A stretch of 64,000 bases of DNA from the NCBI RefSeq assembly GCF_000023585.1, contig NC_012914.1, positions 3,130,001 through 3,194,000 on the forward strand, written 5' to 3'. The stretch is from Paenibacillus sp. JDR-2. Lineage in GTDB: Bacteria > Bacillota > Bacilli > Paenibacillales > Paenibacillaceae. The position numbers were made by a program, and so were the translations under genes. Positions 33,181 to 42,703 of the stretch are shown piece by piece (position 1 is the stretch's first letter; each line of letters starts with the position of its first letter). Below the pieces are notes generated by a model. The model worked only from the letters and a program-made list of their open reading frames with translations. It did not search any database and was not told the DNA's origin.

Positions 33181-34848
33181 ATGAGAGCAATCGAAGCTGG
33201 ATTAAGATTTTTGGTTAGTCAAGGGGTCAAGTACATTTTCGGAGTCCCGGCGGGCTCTATCAACGCTTTGTATGATTGCTTGCATGAACTTCCAGAATTA
33301 ACATCCATTGTAGCCAAGCATGAGTCAAGTTCAGGTTATATGGCGGCAGCCTATACTAGAATTACGGGTATTCCAAGCGTTTGCGTGGGCTCCAGCGGTC
33401 CCGGCGCAACAAATTTGGTTACACCTGCCGCAAATGCATGGCGCGAGAAGCTTCCGGTTATTTTCCTGACGGGCGCAATCCCTACTACGAAATTCGGCAA
33501 AGGCGGAGGACAGGAGCTTAATGCAGATCCAATCTTCGCTTCCGTCACGAAGCTGAGCAAGACTGTTACGGATCCCGAAGATCTGCCAAGGGTTCTTGCC
33601 GAAGCATACAACACCGCAATTAGCGGAATTCCGGGACCTGTACACATTACGATTCCGATCAACATGCAAATGACGGAGATTGGCGAGCCTGAATTGTTAA
33701 CGGCGGTTCAGACACAACCCATCCAGCCGGGCGCGGATGAGATTGAAGCTGCAGCAGCAGCCGTTAAGAAAGCTGGGCGCCGAGGCGCGTTAATGCTTGG
33801 ACATGGCTCCAAGGAATTTAAAGATACGATTCGGCGTTTCGCCGAGCTCACCGGCTGGCATGTGGCGACAACACCTCGCGGCAAAGGCGCTTTTCCTGAA
33901 AATCATCCGCTTGCGCTCGGCGTCTACGGTTTAGCGAGCAATGATTCGGCAGTAGACTACCTGCGCGGCGATAACCATGATCTGTTAATGATAGTTGGCT
34001 CCGCATTAGGCGAGTCGGCAACAAGCAGTTGGGATGAGCGGCTGGTGAACGGCAAACAGATCATTCACATCGATCATGATAAACGGGAATTAGGCAAGAA
34101 TTTCGATACCGATTATCCGGTACATGGGGATATTGAGCTTGCGGTATGGCAACTGATCGATCGATTGACCGCAGGCGTGAAGGAAGAGCAGCTTGAGGAA
34201 ATCTCCAGCGCGTACAAGGAAGCTGCTGTCGCGTTGGAAGCAGCTGGTCCCGGTACTGAAGACTGGAATACAAGATCTGCAATTCGCCAGCTTAATCTTC
34301 TTGCGCCAGACAATGCAAGGTACTATGTGGATATCGGCGAGTTTATGACATACTCGATTAAGAATATCGTAATCCGCGAGGAGCAAGAGTTCGATATTAA
34401 CATTAACTTCGGCGGAATGGGATCGGGTATTAGCGGTGCTCTCGGCGCTCAGCTTGCAGAGCCGGCTCGCCCGGTTATCAGTATTACCGGTGACGGCTGC
34501 TTCTTTATGCATGGCATGGAAGTTCTGACGGCCAAGGAATACAACCTCCCGATCGTATTTGTCGTCATAAACAATGCCCGCCTTGGCATGGTATATCATG
34601 GACACATGATGCAGTACAGACGCTGCCTGGAGGATTTCTCCCAGCAGCGGACAAGCATCGCGGATGTTGCCAAAGCGCTTGGCGTCCGGTACGCTCAGGC
34701 TGAATCTTTGGACGAGCTCCGTCCGGAGCTTGCAAAAGACTGGTTCGACCAATCGAGGGGACCAATCGTCATCGAGATCAATGTCGAGGGGAACGAAGTC
34801 CCTCCGATGGGTGAGCGCGTTAAGTTTTTGCAGGGCGCAACCTATTAA
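33181..34848 (+). CDS. ThDP-dependent enzyme (acetolactate synthase / pyruvate oxidase family)
   Basis: 555 aa with GAAGGAG before ATG. ThDP fold in three domains: PYR domain with the activating Glu48 in AKHESSSGYMAAAYTR, central domain at about 190-330, and PP domain with GDG (437-439) through INN (463-465), the metal/diphosphate motif. Substrates could be pyruvate or another 2-oxo acid; the residues that separate oxidase from synthase cannot be read by eye. It follows the kinase by 26 nt with no terminator, so it is probably the last gene of the c-di-GMP operon. Confidence 0.87.
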   Translation: MRAIEAGLRFLVSQGVKYIFGVPAGSINALYDCLHELPELTSIVAKHESSSGYMAAAYTRITGIPSVCVGSSGPGATNLVTPAANAWREKLPVIFLTGAIPTTKFGKGGGQELNADPIFASVTKLSKTVTDPEDLPRVLAEAYNTAISGIPGPVHITIPINMQMTEIGEPELLTAVQTQPIQPGADEIEAAAAAVKKAGRRGALMLGHGSKEFKDTIRRFAELTGWHVATTPRGKGAFPENHPLALGVYGLASNDSAVDYLRGDNHDLLMIVGSALGESATSSWDERLVNGKQIIHIDHDKRELGKNFDTDYPVHGDIELAVWQLIDRLTAGVKEEQLEEISSAYKEAAVALEAAGPGTEDWNTRSAIRQLNLLAPDNARYYVDIGEFMTYSIKNIVIREEQEFDININFGGMGSGISGALGAQLAEPARPVISITGDGCFFMHGMEVLTAKEYNLPIVFVVINNARLGMVYHGHMMQYRRCLEDFSQQRTSIADVAKALGVRYAQAESLDELRPELAKDWFDQSRGPIVIEINVEGNEVPPMGERVKFLQGATY

Positions 34849-34857
34849 TTTAAAACG

Positions 34858-34895
34858 AAAAGCTGCTTCCGTTTTATTACGGAGGCAGCTTTTTT
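34858..34895 (+). terminator. Intrinsic terminator of the signalling operon
   Basis: AAAGCTGCTTCCGT / ACGGAGGCAGCTTT (one T-G pair) followed by T residues. Confidence 0.9.
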
Positions 34896-34968
34896 CGATT
34901 ATCCGCAAATCGCATAAAAAGGGAAATGCCGTGACACGTTAATGGCAAGGGAAGGGAGGCGTTCAGCA

Positions 34969-35904
34969 ATGCGAAGGAAAGAAATACCGTCCTTTTATTT
35001 CTATATGCTGCATGGCTTGCTTGTTGCTGTAGTTCTTGTCCTAGTCTTGTCATTAGCGGAGCATCCGGCCGTGTCCGCCGGTCAGAGGATTGCGAAGCAC
35101 GCAGCTATTATTGCCCATCGCGGAGCATCCGGTTATGCCCCCGAGCATACCCTTGCTGCTTTTCGCAGCGCCATTGAAGCGGGAGCGGATTTTATCGAGA
35201 TTGATCTTCAGCTTACGAAGGACGGCCAGATCGTTGCGATGCATGACAATACGGTTAACCGTACCACAAACGCAAAAGGCAAGGTGGGGGCCATGACCCT
35301 TGATGTCATTAAGCAGCTGGATGCCGGCTCCTGGTTTAATAAACATCATCCGATGTATGCCAGAGAAGAGTACGCGAGGCAGCAAGTGCCCTCTCTAACC
35401 GATATATTTACCGCTTTTGGCCGAGAAACGCATTATATTCTAGAGATAAAAGATTCGACTTACAACCCGGGAATTGAAGAAAAGCTATTGGAGACCATCT
35501 ACCAGTACCGGCTTGAGGATCAAGTTATTATCCAGTCTTTTGACGCAAAGAGCTTAAAGAAAATCCATAGGCTGAACGACAGAATCGAATTACTGCAGTT
35601 GATGTGGTACAACACGCCAGCCCGGATCAGCAGCGTTTCTTTAAATAAAATTAAAAAATACGCGACAGGGATCAGCCCTAATTTTCCGAAAATTAATGCT
35701 GCCTATGTTCATAAGGTTCAAAAATCCGGTCTTCGCATTTACCCGTATACCGTTAATTATCAATTAAACATGGATCGGGCCTTGAGCTGGGGAGTTGACG
35801 GAATATACACGGATTATCCGGATCGGTTCCGCGAAGTGCTGCAGCAGAACAGCAGTTATGTATATTTGCTTCGCCATACGCTCACCCAGTGGCTGTACAA
35901 CTGA
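34969..35904 (+). CDS. Glycerophosphodiester phosphodiesterase, membrane-anchored
   Basis: 311 aa from ATG 34969 (GAAGGGAGG at 34951-34959); the earlier ATG 34942 lies before that SD. One N-terminal hydrophobic span (LLVAVVLVLVLSLAEHP) anchors or exports it. GDPD motifs: IIAHRGASGYAPEHT, DFIEIDLQLTKDGQIVAMHD and the NRTTNAKG region, with the catalytic His pair and metal Glu/Asp in place. It cleaves glycerophosphodiesters outside the membrane, recycling glycerol 3-phosphate from lipids or teichoic acid. Confidence 0.92.
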   Translation: MRRKEIPSFYFYMLHGLLVAVVLVLVLSLAEHPAVSAGQRIAKHAAIIAHRGASGYAPEHTLAAFRSAIEAGADFIEIDLQLTKDGQIVAMHDNTVNRTTNAKGKVGAMTLDVIKQLDAGSWFNKHHPMYAREEYARQQVPSLTDIFTAFGRETHYILEIKDSTYNPGIEEKLLETIYQYRLEDQVIIQSFDAKSLKKIHRLNDRIELLQLMWYNTPARISSVSLNKIKKYATGISPNFPKINAAYVHKVQKSGLRIYPYTVNYQLNMDRALSWGVDGIYTDYPDRFREVLQQNSSYVYLLRHTLTQWLYN

Positions 35905-35907
35905 CAA

Positions 35908-36108
35908 CTACCGGTTGCTGCGGAGTTTTAATGTACGCCGGATCAGCATAGGCAAGGTCATGCTTCCGGCTGTTGCTGCTATAAACGAATGAAAGGGAAT
36001 GATTAGGGCGTAGTATGTAGCTGTACTGATAACGATATCAATCAGAATGAACTTTCTAACCTCCGCTATCGGAATAACCACGATAACAATCGATTGTCTA
36101 TTTCCCAT
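35908..36108 (-). CDS. Small hypothetical membrane protein, 66 aa
   Basis: ATG 36108 follows GGAGGAAGCAGAA on the - strand, a strong ribosome site. The product has one clear and one weaker hydrophobic stretch (SIVIVVIPIAEV, ILIDIVISTATYYALIIP) and a basic tail (RRTLKLRSNR). It is convergent with GDPD, leaving 3 nt between the genes. It may equally be a chance ORF; the SD and hydrophobic pattern make it more likely real than not. Confidence 0.48.
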   Translation of the reverse strand: MGNRQSIVIVVIPIAEVRKFILIDIVISTATYYALIIPFHSFIAATAGSMTLPMLIRRTLKLRSNR

Positions 36109-36254
36109 TTCTGCTTCCTCCAGCTCCGATAATCTCTATTTCCCATCTTATTGCGGATTATATTTGTCCCATTCGGATTACCTGTTACATAATGGCATTC
36201 GTCACAGGGCACATTGTAAATAACAATTTGGCTAAGAATGGAGGCTGGGTGTAG

Positions 36255-37478
36255 ATGAGTGAAGCTGCGGCGTTACTGCGTACGTCAAAAAACCGCAAAT
36301 TGCTGTTCAGCGCCGGATTTAGCTGGTTATTTGACGCCATGGATGTTGGGCTTGTCTCGTTTATCGCAGCGGCTTTAAGCGTCGATTGGAACCTCAATGC
36401 TGAGCAGATTGGTCTGCTTGCCGCGATAAACTCTACGGGAATGGCATTTGGCGCAGCGGTATCCGGATCGCTTGCTGACCGCTACGGCCGAAAAGCCGTG
36501 CTACTATGGACCTTGCTGCTGTTTTCCGTAGCCAGCGGATTATCTGCCCTTGCACCCAATTTGTTTGTTCTGGCTTTGCTGCGTTTTGTTGCGGGATTTG
36601 GTTTAGGCGGGGAGCTTCCGGTTGCATCTACGTTAGTATCCGAATCGGTGCCAGTTGAAGTAAGAGGCAGAGCGATTGTTCTGCTTGAGAGCTTCTGGGC
36701 AGGCGGCTGGATTCTTGCTGCTCTCATCTCCTACTTTTTTATTCCGCATTACGGATGGAGAATGGCACTTGTTATCGGTGCTATACCCGCGGTCTATGCG
36801 TTGTTCCTAAGACGGGCAATTGAAGATTCCCCGCGCTATAAAGAGCAGGCCGACAGGAGAAGGCTTAGCTTTGGCGAGCGTATGGCTTCCTTGTGGTCGG
36901 GTCCCTACCAACGGGCCACCGTAACATTGTGGATTCTTTGGTTCACCGTCGTCTTCTCTTATTACGGCATGTTCCTGTGGCTGCCAACCGTTATGGTCTT
37001 GAAAGGCTTTACGCTCGTCAAGAGCTTTCAATACGTGCTTATTATTACATTAGCCCAATTACCGGGATATTTTACGGCTGCCTATTTGATTGAAAGGGTC
37101 GGTAGAAAAGCGGTACTCGGCATTTATTTGCTTATGACGGCCGCGTGTGCCATTTGGTTCGGTAATGCCAGTACCGCCGGCATGCTTCTTACTGCAGGCA
37201 TTTTCCTGTCCTTCTTCAATTTGGGGGCATGGGGAGCCATGTATGCTTATACGCCGGAGCTGTACCCTACAAGCGTTCGCTCGACCGGAGTAGGCTTTGC
37301 CGCAGCCTTCGGGAGGATTGGCGGGATAATCGGACCGTATCTGGTAGGCTTGCTAATTGATAACGGCACAACGATTAATGCCGTTTTTGTTGTTTTCTTT
37401 GTTGCGATCGTCATCGGTGCGCTAACGGTCATGTTGTTTGGCCGGGAAACAAAAGGTAAGGATCCTGACCGCGCGTAG
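36255..37478 (+). CDS. MFS transporter, metabolite:H+ symporter type (NiaP-like)
   Basis: 407 aa, 12 membrane spans. Signature loop 2-3 GSLADRYGRKAVLL, and RFVAGFGLGGELPVASTLVSESVPVEVRGRAI, which is typical of the group including B. subtilis NiaP (YceI) and aromatic-acid symporters. The second-half signature is ERVGRKAVL. The substrate is therefore probably an organic acid such as nicotinate, but the assignment stops at the group. A short GC hairpin (37467-37486) covers the stop codon without a T-tract, so read-through into the ger operon is possible. Confidence 0.85.
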   Translation: MSEAAALLRTSKNRKLLFSAGFSWLFDAMDVGLVSFIAAALSVDWNLNAEQIGLLAAINSTGMAFGAAVSGSLADRYGRKAVLLWTLLLFSVASGLSALAPNLFVLALLRFVAGFGLGGELPVASTLVSESVPVEVRGRAIVLLESFWAGGWILAALISYFFIPHYGWRMALVIGAIPAVYALFLRRAIEDSPRYKEQADRRRLSFGERMASLWSGPYQRATVTLWILWFTVVFSYYGMFLWLPTVMVLKGFTLVKSFQYVLIITLAQLPGYFTAAYLIERVGRKAVLGIYLLMTAACAIWFGNASTAGMLLTAGIFLSFFNLGAWGAMYAYTPELYPTSVRSTGVGFAAAFGRIGGIIGPYLVGLLIDNGTTINAVFVVFFVAIVIGALTVMLFGRETKGKDPDRA

Positions 37479-37507
37479 GCGCGGTCTGCAAGTAGGAGGA
37501 CATGAGG

Positions 37508-38953
37508 ATGAAAGAGGATGGCTTCTCCCCATTGCTGCATGCCAACATAGAAAGAATGAAGCTGATGATGGGATACAGCTCGGACTTTATCGTCCGCGAG
37601 CTGATCCTCGCTGGCAACAAGAAGACGGTTATCTTTTATCTTGATGGCATGGTAGACAAGAGGGAGCTTCAAGACAGTGTTATTTCCGCATTGCTTGATC
37701 GGACGCCTGAGGAGCCGGTTACGCTTCAGGAACTGAAGGATCATGTTCTGGACGCAGGGGATGTATGCGTTATCCGTACGCTTGAAGCTGCTTTGGAGCA
37801 AATTTTCTCCGGCAGCTTATTTATTATGGTGGATGGAATTGTGGATGGATTAAGCGTTGCGCTGCCAGGCTGGAACGACCGCGCCATTACGGAGTCCAAG
37901 ACCCAATCGGTTGTCCGCGGTCCTCAAGACTCCTTCACGGAAACTCTGCGCACCAATACTACCCTGGTCAGACGCAGAATTAAGGATACAAGAATACGGA
38001 TTGTCTCGCTCAAGGTCGGCAAAATGACCAAAACCGATGTAGCGGTTATGTATATGGACACACTTGCCGATGAAAAGCAATTGCATAGACTAATTGGACG
38101 TCTGCAAGCTTGCAAGCAGGATCGGGTTCTGGAGGGAGAATACCTGGAAGAGGTGCTGCGTGAGAAGCAGCAGCATACGATATTCCCGACGATCTATAAC
38201 ACGGACCGGCCGGATACGATCGCAGCAGGCATTATGGAAGGGAAAATCGCTCTATTCGTTGACGGCACCCCGTTTGTGATGCTGACGCCTGCGCTGTTTG
38301 TTGATTTCATACAGTCGGCGGAGGATTATTACCAGCGTCCTTTTTACAGCAACCTTATTCGGCTGCTTCGTTACGTGGCTCTTGCAATCTGTCTACTCGC
38401 TCCGTCTGTCTATATTGCTCTTACGACCTTTCATCAGGATATGCTGCCGACTCAGCTGCTGTTAAGTCTGGCTGCCCAGCGGGAAGGCGTACCGCTTCCG
38501 GCCTTTATCGAAGCGCTGCTGATGGAGGGCACGTTCGAGATATTGCGGGAAGCCGGAATACGTATGCCGCGTACGATCGGCCAAGCGGTATCGATTGTTG
38601 GCACGATTGTGATCGGCCAGGCCGCTGTAGAGGCTAGTATCGTCTCCGCGGCAATGGTTATTATCGTATCGATAACCGCAATTTCCAGCTTTGTCATTCC
38701 GGCGTATGCCATGTCAATACCCATTCGGATCATACGCTTCGCGTTTATGGTCTTGTCGGCTTCCTTTGGCGTTTACGGCCTGACTATCGGCATCATTGTC
38801 CTTGTTGTGCATCTGTGCCATCTTCGTTCTGCCGGCATTCCGTACTTAAGTCCAAGCGCTCCTTTCCATGCCAGCCAGCAAAGCGATGCGATCTTTCGCC
38901 TGCCTTATTGGAAATCAACGAAAGGGCAGACGAAGCAGGGTCGGTCTTCATGA
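37508..38953 (+). CDS. Spore germination receptor subunit A (GerA family)
   Basis: 481 aa from ATG 37508, 8 nt after AGGAGGA (ATG 37502 is too close). Soluble N-terminal domain (1-240) with the family motif SVVRGPQDSFTETLRTNTTLVRRRIK, then a membrane domain with IRLLRYVALAICLLAPSVYIALTTFHQDMLP and PRTIGQAVSIVGTIVIGQAAVEA, as in GerAA. It sits in the inner spore membrane and responds to a nutrient germinant. It is the first gene of an A-C-small-B operon; the stop overlaps the gerC start. Confidence 0.95.
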   Translation: MKEDGFSPLLHANIERMKLMMGYSSDFIVRELILAGNKKTVIFYLDGMVDKRELQDSVISALLDRTPEEPVTLQELKDHVLDAGDVCVIRTLEAALEQIFSGSLFIMVDGIVDGLSVALPGWNDRAITESKTQSVVRGPQDSFTETLRTNTTLVRRRIKDTRIRIVSLKVGKMTKTDVAVMYMDTLADEKQLHRLIGRLQACKQDRVLEGEYLEEVLREKQQHTIFPTIYNTDRPDTIAAGIMEGKIALFVDGTPFVMLTPALFVDFIQSAEDYYQRPFYSNLIRLLRYVALAICLLAPSVYIALTTFHQDMLPTQLLLSLAAQREGVPLPAFIEALLMEGTFEILREAGIRMPRTIGQAVSIVGTIVIGQAAVEASIVSAAMVIIVSITAISSFVIPAYAMSIPIRIIRFAFMVLSASFGVYGLTIGIIVLVVHLCHLRSAGIPYLSPSAPFHASQQSDAIFRLPYWKSTKGQTKQGRSS

Positions 38954-40155
38954 ACGCTTGCAAAAGGATAGGACTGGCTTTTACCGCTTTATTACTGGTG
39001 GCTTCGCTCCTGACGGGATGCTGGAACCGGCGAGAGCTGAACGCGATATCCGTTGTGCTGGCTATGGGAATAGATTGGGTAGACGAACAGTATCAATTGA
39101 CCGTTCAAGTATCAGACCCGTCCCAGATGTCGATGAATCGTTCAGGCGAGCGATCTCCTGCCATTATTTTCTCGGAACGCGCGCCAACAATTTTTGAAGC
39201 GCTGCGCAAAATTACGACCAAGGCTTCGCGAAGGATGTATTTATCCCATATGCGGATCGTCATTATTAATGAAAAGATTGCGGAGCGCGGGATTCGGAAT
39301 CCTCTTGATTTTCTATTCCGGGATCACGAGGTCCGTCCGGACTTTTTCATGGCCGTTGCGAAAGGCTGCGACGCCCAAGACATTCTAGCGTTCGTTACGC
39401 CAATGGAAGTGCTGCCAGCCATCGATTTATACAAATCGCTTAAAGTATCAGAGAGTGCCTGGGCGCCTACTTCCGCGGTCAATGTGGTTGATATGATGCA
39501 GAAGGTAACGAAGGATGGAATCGAACCGGTTCTAACGGGAATTACGCTTATCGGCAACAGAAACAAAGGGATGAAGATGGATAATGTGAAGCAGCCCAAA
39601 GCATATGCCGAATACAAATATACGGGAATCGGCGTGCTTCTGGATGACCGTATTGTGGGATGGTTGGGCGAATCGGACAGCAAAGGCTACAGTTATGTGA
39701 CTAACAATGTACGCAGTACAGTTGGCCATGTGAGATGCCCCAGCGGCAAGGATAATTTTGTCATTGAGATCTATAAATCGCATGCCGAGATTATTCCTTC
39801 CATAAAAGACGGCAAACCGCACGTGAAAATAGAAATGAAAAGCGATGCCAACATCGGCGAATATCATTGCGAAGAAGATCTTGGCGATGAGAAGGCATTC
39901 AGCCAATTGCAGCGGGGAGCCAGGGAAGAACAAAAGATTACGCTTGAGCACAGCATCCGTCATGTGCAGCAGAAATACGGCTCGGATATTTACGGCTTTG
40001 GGGAAGCCTTTCACCGGAAATACCCGAAACAATGGAGCAAATGGAAGAAGCAATGGCCTGAGATATTCAAAAATGATCTGCAGGTGGAAGTTGTTATCAA
40101 AAGCGAGCTGCACAAAACAGGAAAGATCGTGAACACGATTCACAAGCAGCCGTAA
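38950..40155 (+). CDS. Spore germination lipoprotein subunit C (Ger(x)C family)
   Basis: 401 aa from ATG 38950, overlapping the previous stop (ATGA). Lipoprotein signal: basic NACKR, hydrophobic LAFTALLLVASLLTGC with lipobox LLTGC (Cys near residue 24), then WNRRELNAISVVLAMGIDW, the usual Ger(x)C start. The rest is the three-domain GerBC fold (FRDHEVRPDFFMAVAKG, the TGITLIG region). It completes the receptor complex on the outer face of the inner spore membrane. Confidence 0.95.
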   Translation: MNACKRIGLAFTALLLVASLLTGCWNRRELNAISVVLAMGIDWVDEQYQLTVQVSDPSQMSMNRSGERSPAIIFSERAPTIFEALRKITTKASRRMYLSHMRIVIINEKIAERGIRNPLDFLFRDHEVRPDFFMAVAKGCDAQDILAFVTPMEVLPAIDLYKSLKVSESAWAPTSAVNVVDMMQKVTKDGIEPVLTGITLIGNRNKGMKMDNVKQPKAYAEYKYTGIGVLLDDRIVGWLGESDSKGYSYVTNNVRSTVGHVRCPSGKDNFVIEIYKSHAEIIPSIKDGKPHVKIEMKSDANIGEYHCEEDLGDEKAFSQLQRGAREEQKITLEHSIRHVQQKYGSDIYGFGEAFHRKYPKQWSKWKKQWPEIFKNDLQVEVVIKSELHKTGKIVNTIHKQP

Positions 40156-40192
40156 CAGCTAAGAGAGGTTAATCTTTCGGGAGGCGGACGAA

Positions 40193-40423
40193 ATGGATCA
40201 TTTGATTATTCTGCTGATTTTTCTGGCAGGAGCTTATATGGAGTATCGCGTCCTGATGAAGAAACGGCAAATACGCGAGATTGCAGTCAGCGCGAGTTTC
40301 CTTACCGTGGGAGTTGTGCTTGTATTGCTTCAACAGCTTCAAGTGAAGCTGCCAAGTCCAATAATGGGGATCAATGCCATATTCAAGCCGATTGATTTAT
40401 TTATGTCCAACCTGCTTAAGTAG
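40193..40423 (+). CDS. Small two-TM protein in the ger operon (GerD-type accessory subunit)
   Basis: 76 aa with CGGGAGG before ATG. Two hydrophobic stretches (HLIILLIFLAGAYMEYRVLM and VSASFLTVGVVLVLLQQL) around a KKRQIRE loop; the tail SPIMGINAIFKPIDLFMSNLLK is amphipathic. Small two-helix subunits are encoded in many GerA-type operons and modulate receptor function. The position between C and B supports this. It has no enzymatic motif. Confidence 0.8.
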   Translation: MDHLIILLIFLAGAYMEYRVLMKKRQIREIAVSASFLTVGVVLVLLQQLQVKLPSPIMGINAIFKPIDLFMSNLLK

Positions 40424-40459
40424 TTTTTAATCGAGGAAGAAAGAGAAGGGAGGCAGAGC

Positions 40460-41551
40460 ATGGAAAATGAGAAGCTGACGATCCGACAGATGACGATGTG
40501 GTTTATCCTGTATCAGCTGGGCAGCGCATTTCTTGTTCTGCCTTCTAATCTGGCTTCCATTGCCAAGCAGGATGCCTGGATTTCTCTTTGCGTGGTATTG
40601 TTTGTTCAACTGACGATGATTACGGTGTACGGCGGAATTGTCAAACAGCTGAACGGTGTCCCGTTTGAACAATATTTACAGACGTTATTTGGCCAATGGT
40701 TCGGCAAGCTGCTTCTGCTGCTCTTTACGCTATTGTATCCTTTTCTCATCTTAGGTCTGGTTCTGCGCGATCTGGCGGATTACATAACAACGGTGATTTT
40801 GCCGGAAACGCCTATGTCGGCTATTTTTGCTCTGATGCTTGGCGTGGTCATATACGTGGTGTACTGCGGGGTAACAACAATCGGGCGTGCGGCGGAAGTA
40901 CTCTTTTTCCTGGTCATGGGGCTGTTAGCGTTAGGTTATGTTCCTCTGATCCCCAAAATGAGCCTGGACAATTTGCTCCCGGTATTCGAGTTTGGCTGGA
41001 AGCCGATTGTTCATGCTTCCTTTACCACTATCGCTTTTCCCTATATTGAAAGCGTACTGTTCCTGTACTTCGCCACGCATACGAAAAAGCCGCATGAGTG
41101 GAAAAAGCTTGTCATCAAAAGCTCGCTGTTCTCTGGTTTTCTGTTTATGTGCGTCACGGTTATCGTTATTGCCGTTTTGAGTCAAGGTGTCGTCTCAACC
41201 ATAGGCTTTTCTAGCTATTTTGCCGTCCGGACGATCAGCTTCAGCGATTTCTTCGAACGTTTTGAGATCGCGGTGTCCGTTATCTGGTTTATCGCGATCT
41301 TTTTCCGCATGTCTTTACTTATGTACGTATGCGCAAAAGGTTTAACGACCGTGTTTAATTTAAAGGATTACCGGTCTTTATTAATACCGATTGCCCTTAT
41401 TTCCTATGTGATGGCCGGAACAGTATGGCCAAACACGGCAGTCTTGTCCACGACCTTCCGCATTTGGCCATATTATGCGATGATCTTCGGGATCATCTGT
41501 CCGATTCTGATCTGGATAGCGGGGCAAATCAAGCAAAGCGTATCGAATTAA
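40460..41551 (+). CDS. Spore germination receptor subunit B (amino-acid permease fold)
   Basis: 363 aa with GAAGGGAGG before ATG. Ten membrane spans of the APC-type GerAB fold, beginning KLTIRQMTMWFILYQLGSAFLVLPS; the family loop TFRIWPYYAMIFGIICPILIW is near the end. Binds the germinant inside the membrane domain in characterised relatives. Its last codon overlaps the stop of the ParB-like gene on the other strand; no terminator lies between them. Confidence 0.94.
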   Translation: MENEKLTIRQMTMWFILYQLGSAFLVLPSNLASIAKQDAWISLCVVLFVQLTMITVYGGIVKQLNGVPFEQYLQTLFGQWFGKLLLLLFTLLYPFLILGLVLRDLADYITTVILPETPMSAIFALMLGVVIYVVYCGVTTIGRAAEVLFFLVMGLLALGYVPLIPKMSLDNLLPVFEFGWKPIVHASFTTIAFPYIESVLFLYFATHTKKPHEWKKLVIKSSLFSGFLFMCVTVIVIAVLSQGVVSTIGFSSYFAVRTISFSDFFERFEIAVSVIWFIAIFFRMSLLMYVCAKGLTTVFNLKDYRSLLIPIALISYVMAGTVWPNTAVLSTTFRIWPYYAMIFGIICPILIWIAGQIKQSVSN

Positions 41552-42582
41552 TTGGATGCCGCGATTTTTTTCAGCTTGTCCCATTCCTCGGTATGGCTCC
41601 GCAATTGCTCTAACAACGCTTCCATCCTTCTAATAAGCTCCGCTCTCTCCTCGGCATTCAGCTCCTGCAAGGATAAAGCCGCTTCATTGGGCAGCGGGGT
41701 GAAAGAGGGCAGAGCAGCCAGCAGCTGATTGAGCTTCTTATCCACCGCCTCGTAGGGGCTGACCGGAGAAGGCGTAGCCTCGACTGCAGCTGTTGTTCCT
41801 GTCTCAGTCGCCTCGGCGGTCTTATTCTTCTCCGCCTTAGGTGCTTTCGGTTCGGCCGGCTTCGCTTTCTCCGCCTTGTTATGCTGCTGAATGGACCAGG
41901 TCTCCAGTAATCCGGGACCCGATTTGTAAAGGAGCTTGTCCTTTGTAGCAGCAGAGATATCTTTGTCCTTGAACAGCTTGGCTATCTTCTTCACGTCTGT
42001 AGGCGGCATTTCGTCTCTTGCCATAAGAAGAGCCAGCGGATCGCGATGCTCCATTGGCAAATCCTTAAGCGGCAGCAGCTGATCCTCCGTGAGACGGTCC
42101 TTGCGGATTTCCGTGCCGCCAATGATAAGCTTTCGAACCGAGTTTCCAAATTTAAGCAGCTCGCATTTGTTCTTTATGTACGATTCCGGTTTGCCGAACT
42201 TGCTGGCAAGGAATTTAACGGATCGGCTAAATTTAGGGTCGGTCATCAGCTTGTTGAAAGCCTCTGCTTCTTCAATCGGAGAGAAGCCTTGACGCGTCAG
42301 GTTCTCGGCGATTTGCTCCAAATAGATCTCCTGCTCATCGGTCATGTTCGTCACGATACAAGGAATCGTGTCAAGTTCAAGCCGCTTGCAAGCCTTATAA
42401 CGGCGGTTGCCGTAAATAATTTTATATCTTCCGCCATCAATCGTTCTTACTTTAATGGGGGAGAGAAGCCCGATTTCTTCAATATTACGCATCAGTTCGA
42501 CCAAAGCTTCTTCATCGAACTGGTAGCGGGGCTGATCCGTATCTTCGTCGATTTGGTTTAATGGGAGTTGTACAATATCCAT
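41548..42582 (-). CDS. ParB/Spo0J-like nuclease-fold protein (orphan)
   Basis: 344 aa. Best start ATG 42582, 6 nt after AGGAGA (GTG 42585 also in frame). The N-terminal ParB domain has LPLNQIDEDTDQPRYQFDEEALVELMRNIEEIGLLSPIKV, then YGNRRYKACKRL in place of the canonical GERRYRA, and the HTH-side region ENLTRQGFSPIEEAEAF. A low-complexity Ala/Glu/Pro/Lys/Thr linker (about 240-275) leads to a C-terminal coiled tail. No parA neighbour is seen, so it is not a normal partition cassette. It may bind DNA as a Noc- or plasmid-like orphan regulator. Confidence 0.85.
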   Translation of the reverse strand: MDIVQLPLNQIDEDTDQPRYQFDEEALVELMRNIEEIGLLSPIKVRTIDGGRYKIIYGNRRYKACKRLELDTIPCIVTNMTDEQEIYLEQIAENLTRQGFSPIEEAEAFNKLMTDPKFSRSVKFLASKFGKPESYIKNKCELLKFGNSVRKLIIGGTEIRKDRLTEDQLLPLKDLPMEHRDPLALLMARDEMPPTDVKKIAKLFKDKDISAATKDKLLYKSGPGLLETWSIQQHNKAEKAKPAEPKAPKAEKNKTAEATETGTTAAVEATPSPVSPYEAVDKKLNQLLAALPSFTPLPNEAALSLQELNAEERAELIRRMEALLEQLRSHTEEWDKLKKIAASN

Positions 42583-42703
42583 CACTTATCTCCTATTCTA
42601 TTGATCTATCTTTCTATTATACCTTAAACATTGCTCCTGTTGCTTTTAAGCTTTACACTAGTACTGAAGTAAGCCATTATGTTGGTTGGAGGAGCGATAA
42701 GAC

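Noticed and set aside
37467..37486. GC hairpin over the MFS stop codon as terminator
   Set aside because: No T-tract follows, and the ger SD lies close behind.
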